64,000 bases of DNA from Akkermansiaceae bacterium (GTDB lineage: Bacteria; Verrucomicrobiota; Verrucomicrobiia; Verrucomicrobiales; Akkermansiaceae). Under the pieces are notes generated by a model that was not told where the DNA came from, did no database searches, and was given only the letters and a program-made list of their open reading frames with translations. Positions within the stretch are counted from its first letter, which is position 1, and each line of letters begins with the position of its first letter. The stretch lies in contig JAHCBC010000004.1 in assembly GCA_019634595.1 (NCBI GenBank), positions 372,001-436,000 on the forward strand, written 5' to 3'. The position numbers and the translations under genes were made by a program. This document shows, piece after piece, positions 59,103 to 64,000 of this stretch.

Positions 59103-60992
59103 TCACTCCGCCGATACGGTGGACAGTCCGTAGAGGGTCTCCGCCGCGATGAAGAGCCAGTTGTCCTCGATGGACTCCACGACCGCCGGGCCAATGTCCG
59201 TGACGAGGTGTGCACGGGCGCGGCGCACCCGCACGACCTGCGCCTTCGGACGCGGATCGGACTTTTCCATCTTCAGCCAGCCGTCCATCGCCACCAGCGC
59301 CCACGGATACCACAGGAACCGGTAGGCTTCCTTCCGCTGGACGCTGTGCCCGCCGATCATCACGTCACTCTCAAACTCGCCGCTCGCCACCGGGAAGGCG
59401 GCACTACGGGAAACGCAGTCGATGAGCTGCCGCTCCATCGCGCGCAGGATGGGATCCGGGATGGGAATGCCCGCCTCATTCCTCGCACGCAACAGGGTGG
59501 CGTGGATCTGGAGGGTGAGTCCGTCAAAAACCTCGTATCGGTTCTCCCCGGTGCCGCGCCATCCGGCCACCTTGCCGCTTTCATGGAAATTGTCCCGCAA
59601 CCAAGCCGCCGTGGACGCCAGCAGCTGGTCCCGCTTTTCGATGCTGCCCAGCCATGGCAGGCCCGCCTTCCGGCACTCCAGCAAGGATAGCAGGGCCAAC
59701 GAGGCGGAATAGGAATTCGGCGGAGCCGTCTGGTCCTTGCCCGGGAACATCCACCAGCCACCGGACTCCACCCGATAGCCTTCCAGCACCTGCTGGGCCT
59801 CCAGCAGATTCTTTTCCACCGCAGGTTTCATGCTTTCCGGCATGAGGCCATCCCTGCTGTGGGACGCCGCCAGCAGATTCACGAACCAGAACGCACCGCA
59901 ACTGTCGAACGGCTTCATCGTCGGTACGGGCGGCGCGTAGAATTCCTGAAACCCGGAGATGGCTGCACCCGGCTGCGGTTCATAGGGCATCCGCGCGCAC
60001 TTCAGCAACAGGTCGTTCCCCCACGGCCCGCGTTCCTGCATCCGGCAGAGCGCGAACATGGCCTGAGAATGGCTGAAGGGGTCATCCGGCAGCTCGTCAT
60101 CCTCCCCCTCACGGAGCGTCTGGCTGATCCAGCCGCTGTCCTCCTTCGCCCGGTGGATCGCGTTCGCCAGATTCAGGCGCAGGCTCTTCGCCACCGACAT
60201 GACCTCCGCATCGGATGGCACCGCCCGCATCACTGAAAGTTCCCGCTTGTCCAGCTCCAGCTGGATACTGTCACGCCCCGGCAGGCCCACCCCCTGGTCC
60301 GCCAACAGCAGGTAGCCTGCGGTGCCAAATACCAGCCCGCACGCGCCGCCCACATACCACTGGATGCGGCGCATCTTCCTCCGCCGGGCCTCGCGCTGCT
60401 TCAACCGGTCGAAGCCGATGTCCAGGATCCCCGCCACCAGCTTCAGGAATGCATGCGCCTTCCCGTCCTTGCCCGGTCTCACATCCGCCGCAAGCGGCTC
60501 CGCCGGTTCAGCGGAAATCCCGCCTTCCCCGTCGAGCTGGAAGCGGATCGCCTGCGGAAAGCACTCCCCCAACCCCTTTCCCGGATCTTCACCCGCGTAG
60601 GGCTCTCCGGAAACGATCAGGCACAGGACACGGTCTTCCCGTCCGAGCGATTTGAAATAACGGACTTCCTCATTCACCCACTTGCTCGCGGCTGACTTCT
60701 CGGAGCAGATGACGATGAGCGTGCGGGAATCCCGCAACGAACGCCTCAGCTTTCCGCCGAGGTCCGCCCCACCCGCCAGCTCGTCCCGGTCCCGGAACAC
60801 CGGCCGCAGATGGTTCGGCACCTTTTCACCCCTGAAATCCGATCCCGCCACGCCGCGTGGCAGCCGGTAGCCCTCCAGCGAGCGGTGGATCCACGTCGCC
60901 CATGCCTCATCCTGATGGTTGTAGCTGATGAACGCCCAGTATTTGAAATCGACGTCGTCATCGATGGAGGCCGGACCATTCGTAGCTGCCAT
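59103..60992 (-). CDS. TIR-domain membrane protein with C-terminal helical toroid-like domain
   Basis: This 629-residue protein opens with a TIR domain (about 17-190): WAFISYNHQDEAWATWIHRS, VFRDRDELAGGADLGGKLRRSL, TLIVICSEKSAASKWVNEEV and LIVSGEPYAG. The glutamate in SKWVNEE (E109) lines up with the catalytic Glu of NAD-cleaving TIRs such as SARM1 (W-V-x-x-E), so NADase activity is possible. A basic stretch (199-209, RREARRRKMRR order) leads into one membrane helix (about 211-231). The C-terminal 390 residues form an all-helical domain with repeated Trp/Gly features (GWWMFPG, GKVAGWRGTGENRYEVFDGL), like alpha/alpha barrel enzymes. With the TIR inside, this part would be periplasmic. No partner gene is adjacent. 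Confidence 0.85.
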   Translation of the reverse strand: MAATNGPASIDDDVDFKYWAFISYNHQDEAWATWIHRSLEGYRLPRGVAGSDFRGEKVPNHLRPVFRDRDELAGGADLGGKLRRSLRDSRTLIVICSEKSAASKWVNEEVRYFKSLGREDRVLCLIVSGEPYAGEDPGKGLGECFPQAIRFQLDGEGGISAEPAEPLAADVRPGKDGKAHAFLKLVAGILDIGFDRLKQREARRRKMRRIQWYVGGACGLVFGTAGYLLLADQGVGLPGRDSIQLELDKRELSVMRAVPSDAEVMSVAKSLRLNLANAIHRAKEDSGWISQTLREGEDDELPDDPFSHSQAMFALCRMQERGPWGNDLLLKCARMPYEPQPGAAISGFQEFYAPPVPTMKPFDSCGAFWFVNLLAASHSRDGLMPESMKPAVEKNLLEAQQVLEGYRVESGGWWMFPGKDQTAPPNSYSASLALLSLLECRKAGLPWLGSIEKRDQLLASTAAWLRDNFHESGKVAGWRGTGENRYEVFDGLTLQIHATLLRARNEAGIPIPDPILRAMERQLIDCVSRSAAFPVASGEFESDVMIGGHSVQRKEAYRFLWYPWALVAMDGWLKMEKSDPRPKAQVVRVRRARAHLVTDIGPAVVESIEDNWLFIAAETLYGLSTVSAE

Positions 60993-61112
60993 GATTCTGG
61001 TGCGCGGACCTCTGGAACCGCTCCATTTCGTTGGAGCATTCCCCCCGATCCGTCAATGCGGATGTAGGAGGGAAGCACATTGGCTCAATGCCGGCATATC
61101 CCCTCCCTCACG

Positions 61113-61147
61113 AAAAAACCGCCGCCCGGACGAACCGGACGGCGGTG
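61113..61147 (-). terminator. Rho-independent terminator after rplT
   Basis: On the minus strand a GC-rich hairpin (ACCGCCGTCCGG with CCGGGCGGCGGT) is followed by TTTTTTC, 22 bases past the rplT stop. Confidence 0.85.
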
Positions 61148-61169
61148 CTGAATGTTTCGTTCAGGAGTA

Positions 61170-61553
61170 TCAGGCGCTCTTCGCGGCGGACGCTTTGTCC
61201 TCCAGAGCCTTCTTCACTTGCGCGACGATGGCGGAGAAAGCGGCGGCATCCGTGATCGCGAGGTCCGAGAGGATCTTGCGGTCAGCTTCGATACCGGCAG
61301 CCTTCAGGCCTTCGATGAAGCGCGAGTAGGTCAGACCCTCGGCGCGCACAGCGGCATTGATCCGTTGCGTCCAGAGACGGCGGAACTGGCCTTTGCGGCG
61401 CTTGCGGTCGCGATACTCATAGGTCATCGCCTTGCGGACGGCGTCCTTGGCGTAACGGAAGAGCTTCGAGCGGAATCCGCGGAAGCCCTTGGCACGGAGC
61501 AGCGTCCGCTTGCGGCGGGCGCGGCTGGCCGGTGAGTTGGTGGCACGTGGCAT
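61170..61553 (-). CDS. rplT: 50S ribosomal protein L20
   Basis: L20 binds 23S rRNA early in 50S assembly and, in many bacteria, controls its own operon. The 127-residue protein opens MPRATNSPASRARRKRTLL, with the conserved FRGFRSKLFRYAKDAVRKA (about 25-43) and RLWTQRINAAVRAEGLTYSRFI (about 59-80). It has a short Ala/Lys-rich tail. It follows rpmI with a 137-bp gap and ends with a terminator. infC, which usually precedes rpmI, is absent here. Confidence 0.97.
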   Translation of the reverse strand: MPRATNSPASRARRKRTLLRAKGFRGFRSKLFRYAKDAVRKAMTYEYRDRKRRKGQFRRLWTQRINAAVRAEGLTYSRFIEGLKAAGIEADRKILSDLAITDAAAFSAIVAQVKKALEDKASAAKSA

Positions 61554-61690
61554 TTCTTATTTTCAGTTTGAACAGACCGTTGTTATTCTTCCTTCCGCAG
61601 TCTCGACTGTTCTTGTATCCCTCGCGGGATCAGGCTGCGTGAAGGCCGTCCGAAACGCGGACGGGGGCGTAGTTTCGTTGCTTCGTATCT

Positions 61691-61903
61691 TCAGTGGCTG
61701 AAGGGAAGATTCTCACGAACATTGCGGTAGTCCGCAGCGGCAAGCTCGGTGGCTTGTCCAAGGCGGCGTTTGCGCTTGCTGTTCTTGCATTGCAGAAGGT
61801 GGCGGGCACCTTGCTTGCGACGCATGATCTTCCCGGTACCAGTCACTTTGAAACGCTTGGCAACGGCCTTCCGTGTCTTTGCTTTTCCTCCGACTCTTGG
61901 CAT
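61691..61903 (-). CDS. rpmI: 50S ribosomal protein L35
   Basis: The 70-residue protein MPRVGGKAKTRKAVAKRFKV has the L35 layout: basic N-terminus, then GKIMRRKQGARHLL (about 24-37) and KRKRRLGQATELAAADYRNV. It lies upstream of rplT on the same strand, so it is the first gene of an rpmI-rplT pair. The usual third member, infC, is not upstream; the next gene is a secreted SGNH hydrolase. Confidence 0.96.
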   Translation of the reverse strand: MPRVGGKAKTRKAVAKRFKVTGTGKIMRRKQGARHLLQCKNSKRKRRLGQATELAAADYRNVRENLPFSH

Positions 61904-61968
61904 GGGGCGGGCAACCTATGGGACCACCGGCCCGTGACAAGCCAAAAGTGGTTCGATTTTCTGAAATT

Positions 61969-63522
61969 TCACTCCAAAAGCGCTGAAAGCGCGTTGAACC
62001 ACTTCACCGCCATCTTTTCCGCCCCCGCCTGGCTAGGGTGGACCTGATCGTGGATCGCATCCGTCTGGGTGTTCCAGCCCTCCGCCTGATTCACGATGAT
62101 GACGGGACTGGACGCCGTGTCGAGTTCCGCCGCCACTTCCGCGAGACGGAGGTTGAGCACGGGTATATAGCCATACTTCACGACCGCCGGATTCTTCTCG
62201 GAAATCTTCGGGCTCGTGATCACCTGGGCGAGCAGGATCTTCACGCCCGGGTTCACCGAGCGACAGGTGGAGATCATCGCACGGGTCGCGTTCTCCACCC
62301 TGGTGATGATCGTGGATTCGGAAAAATCGGCCAGGTCGAAATTATGGCCGGAGTGGATGAGGACGATGTCCGCGGGATTTCCCGGGAAGGCCGCCGCGAG
62401 GTTGTTCCTCACTGCCTCCGCATTCGCGCCGCCCTGCCCCAGATGGTTGAGCGTGACCGGCCCATACAGCGGACTGGTGTAGGCCCTCTCCTGCGTCCGG
62501 GTCCCCACGAACCCGAAATGAAATCCGGCGGCCCTCAGCTTGTCGTACAGCGGGCCGCGGTAACTGTAAAACGAGCCGGTCGATCCCTCGGTGATGGAGT
62601 CCCCCACCGGCATGATCCGGGCGACAGGGTGGGTGATTCCCTCCGTCACCACGAAAAATTGCCGAGGAACAGAGATGATCGGGCCCATGTTGAAAGTCCT
62701 CACCCCTCCGATGGATTGCCCGACCGACGCCCTGATGCCCCATCGTTTCCGGTAAAGGGGGCCGGTCAGATCGCCGGATGCCAGCACGGAATAGTCACCA
62801 CCCACGTCCGTATCGAATGAAATGGAGGCATCCCCATCCACCACCCTGAAGTCCGTGACCTTCAGCGCTCCGGCGGCCGGGGCCGTGGCATCGGTGAAAT
62901 TGAGCGTCAGGTTGTCCAGGTCCGTGTAGGCGGCGGCACCGCCGGTATCCACCCACGGAAAGTAGAAGGTCACCGTCCGGTCGGTCAGATTCACGAAATC
63001 CCCCGCCGTGATGTTTCCCCCGACCGTGGTGTTCGACGCGGGATTGGTGAAACTCAGGACATTCGTCCCGGACGAAGAGGCATTCTGGGTTTTACCGATG
63101 ATCCCGATGGTGTCGGCCGTCACATCGTCGTAACCGTCGATCGAGCTATAGACGCGGGCATTCGAATAGCTGGCCGCCACGACCGTGCTGTTGTAATCCG
63201 CCGTCAGTGACACCAGATTGATCGCTGTTCCCGCAGCAATGGTGATGCTGAAGGAAAGATATTTCCCGTCGGCGAGCGCCGTGCCGGTCAGGTTCTGGGT
63301 ATCACCGCCCTCGAAGCGCAGGGCGTCCGGATTCCCGCTGAGATCGAGGCCGCCGCCGATGTTCAGATCGGAAACGGTGACCCCCGCAGGGAGGTCCGTG
63401 AGAACAGGAGAGAGGGAACCTTCCGTGAACGCGAAGCGGGCGGTTCCGCCGGAAGCTTCCGGCAGAACGCCGGCCGCAAGGGCGGCGCAAATCGCCAGCC
63501 GGGGAAAATACGATGAACACAT
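61969..63522 (-). CDS. Secreted SGNH/GDSL hydrolase with beta-rich N-terminal domain
   Basis: This 517-residue protein has a signal peptide (about 1-25). A beta-rich lectin-like domain (about 26-225) closely matches the neighbouring partial gene. A linker follows, then an SGNH hydrolase domain (about 300-517) with MPVGDSITEG (nucleophile Ser about 306) and a C-terminal DQVHPSQAG (catalytic Asp/His, about 495-503). The block III position reads IHSGHNFDL instead of the usual GTND, so the oxyanion Asn is kept but the sequence is atypical. It probably acts on esters of polysaccharides outside the cell. Substrate unknown. Confidence 0.88.
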   Translation of the reverse strand: MCSSYFPRLAICAALAAGVLPEASGGTARFAFTEGSLSPVLTDLPAGVTVSDLNIGGGLDLSGNPDALRFEGGDTQNLTGTALADGKYLSFSITIAAGTAINLVSLTADYNSTVVAASYSNARVYSSIDGYDDVTADTIGIIGKTQNASSSGTNVLSFTNPASNTTVGGNITAGDFVNLTDRTVTFYFPWVDTGGAAAYTDLDNLTLNFTDATAPAAGALKVTDFRVVDGDASISFDTDVGGDYSVLASGDLTGPLYRKRWGIRASVGQSIGGVRTFNMGPIISVPRQFFVVTEGITHPVARIMPVGDSITEGSTGSFYSYRGPLYDKLRAAGFHFGFVGTRTQERAYTSPLYGPVTLNHLGQGGANAEAVRNNLAAAFPGNPADIVLIHSGHNFDLADFSESTIITRVENATRAMISTCRSVNPGVKILLAQVITSPKISEKNPAVVKYGYIPVLNLRLAEVAAELDTASSPVIIVNQAEGWNTQTDAIHDQVHPSQAGAEKMAVKWFNALSALLE

Positions 63523-63550
63523 GATGTTCCGGTCGAAAAATCCTTTCCCG

Positions 63551-64000
63551 TCAGGCCGGCCGGCGGCGGCGCAACAGCGGGATCAGCCCCAATCCGCCGA
63601 GGAGGACATGGGACGGCTCCGGAACGACATCAAAGGTAAGCGTGAGATTGTCCAGATCGGTGTAGGCGGTGCCGCCGCCGTTATCGACCCAAGGGATATA
63701 GAACGTCACCGTCCGGTTGGTCAGATTCATGAAATCCCCCGCTGCCACCGCCATGTTTGCCCCTACCGTCGAGTTCGAGGCGGGATTGGTGAAACTCAGG
63801 ACATTCGTCCCGGACGAAGAGGCATTCTGGGGTTTGCCCAGGATTCCGATGGTGTCAGCGGTCACATCGCCATATCCGTGGATCGAACTATAGACGCGGG
63901 CATTCGAGTAACTGCCAGCCGCGACCGTGCTGATGTAATCCGAGGTCAGCGAAACCAGATTGATCGCCGTTCCGGATGCGATGGTGATGCTGAAGGAAAG
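63551..64000 (-). CDS. PEP-CTERM protein (partial, N-terminus off the window)
   Basis: The frame is open from the right edge to a stop at 63551, giving 149 residues. It begins LSFSITIASGTAINLVSLTS and runs through ARVYSSIHGYGDVTADTIG. It ends with VVPEPSHVLLGGLGLIPLLRRRRPA: a PEP motif, a hydrophobic helix and a basic tail, the PEP-CTERM signal. The body is nearly the same as the N-terminal domain of the SGNH protein (61969-63522), and the DNA is also close, so the two come from a tandem duplication. The N-terminus and signal peptide lie beyond the window. Confidence 0.85.
   Translation of the reverse strand, partial: LSFSITIASGTAINLVSLTSDYISTVAAGSYSNARVYSSIHGYGDVTADTIGILGKPQNASSSGTNVLSFTNPASNSTVGANMAVAAGDFMNLTNRTVTFYIPWVDNGGGTAYTDLDNLTLTFDVVPEPSHVLLGGLGLIPLLRRRRPA

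Noticed and set aside
1..64000. CRISPR arrays, insertion sequences or prophage
   Set aside because: No regularly spaced direct repeats, transposase, integrase or phage structural genes were found; the repeats seen are short palindromes or coding repeats.

Overview
The window is a high-GC, densely coded stretch of a Gram-negative chromosome. It most likely comes from Verrucomicrobiota, near Luteolibacter/Verrucomicrobiaceae; this is inferred from gene content, because no 16S rRNA is present. The clues are a PVC-type membrane-bound dehydrogenase with a C-terminal CxxCH haem site, a DUF1080 secreted protein, PEP-CTERM surface proteins, an LpxC-FabZ fusion, a CobA-HemD fusion and many lineage-specific secreted helical proteins. 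No transposase, integrase, prophage or CRISPR array was seen.

Layout. 1-6.6 kb: a Wadjet anti-plasmid operon (jetABCD, minus strand), with jetD running off the left edge. 6.7-13.5 kb: an orphan protein, argG, a Ser/Thr kinase, a cysteine desulfurase, an M50-like membrane protease and a vapBC toxin-antitoxin pair. 13.6-19.6 kb: an M42 peptidase, a PEP-CTERM protein, an NHL propeller and the PVC-type dehydrogenase. 19.8-23.2 kb: a tRNA reading as Ile(UAU), then a minus-strand group apaG-rpsN-fmdB-CNNM/CorC-trmD. 23.4-31.9 kb: thiD, coaD, a phosphohexomutase, a DMT transporter, a PPi-type phosphofructokinase and small membrane proteins. 32.0-39.2 kb: an ABC exporter, lpxC/fabZ and three membrane-anchored helical proteins. 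39.5-44.1 kb: tex, dnaG and tRNA-Phe. 44.3-49.8 kb: a cyclophilin, a repeat-rich lipoprotein and a tetrapyrrole operon (ccsA/hemX-like, hemA, hemC, cobA/hemD). 50-59 kb: a DUF1080 protein, an L,D-transpeptidase, an SRPBCC protein, mtfA, a decayed glyoxalase-like gene, a CPA2 antiporter, an outer-membrane barrel, a phosphodiesterase and a beta-helix protein. 59.1-64 kb: a TIR-transmembrane protein, rplT, rpmI, an SGNH hydrolase and a partial PEP-CTERM gene that duplicates part of it.

Functionally the window mixes housekeeping (translation, replication priming, lipid A and fatty-acid synthesis, haem and sirohaem, CoA, thiamine, arginine) with accessory defence and signalling (Wadjet, VapBC, TIR protein, Ser/Thr kinase). 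The most striking unexplained structure is intergenic: several families of short palindromes recur, one always directly after stop codons in a fixed orientation, and the arms differ between copies in ways that keep base pairing. Apart from the decayed glyoxalase-like region (53171-53515), no stretch over 300 bases lacks a gene.
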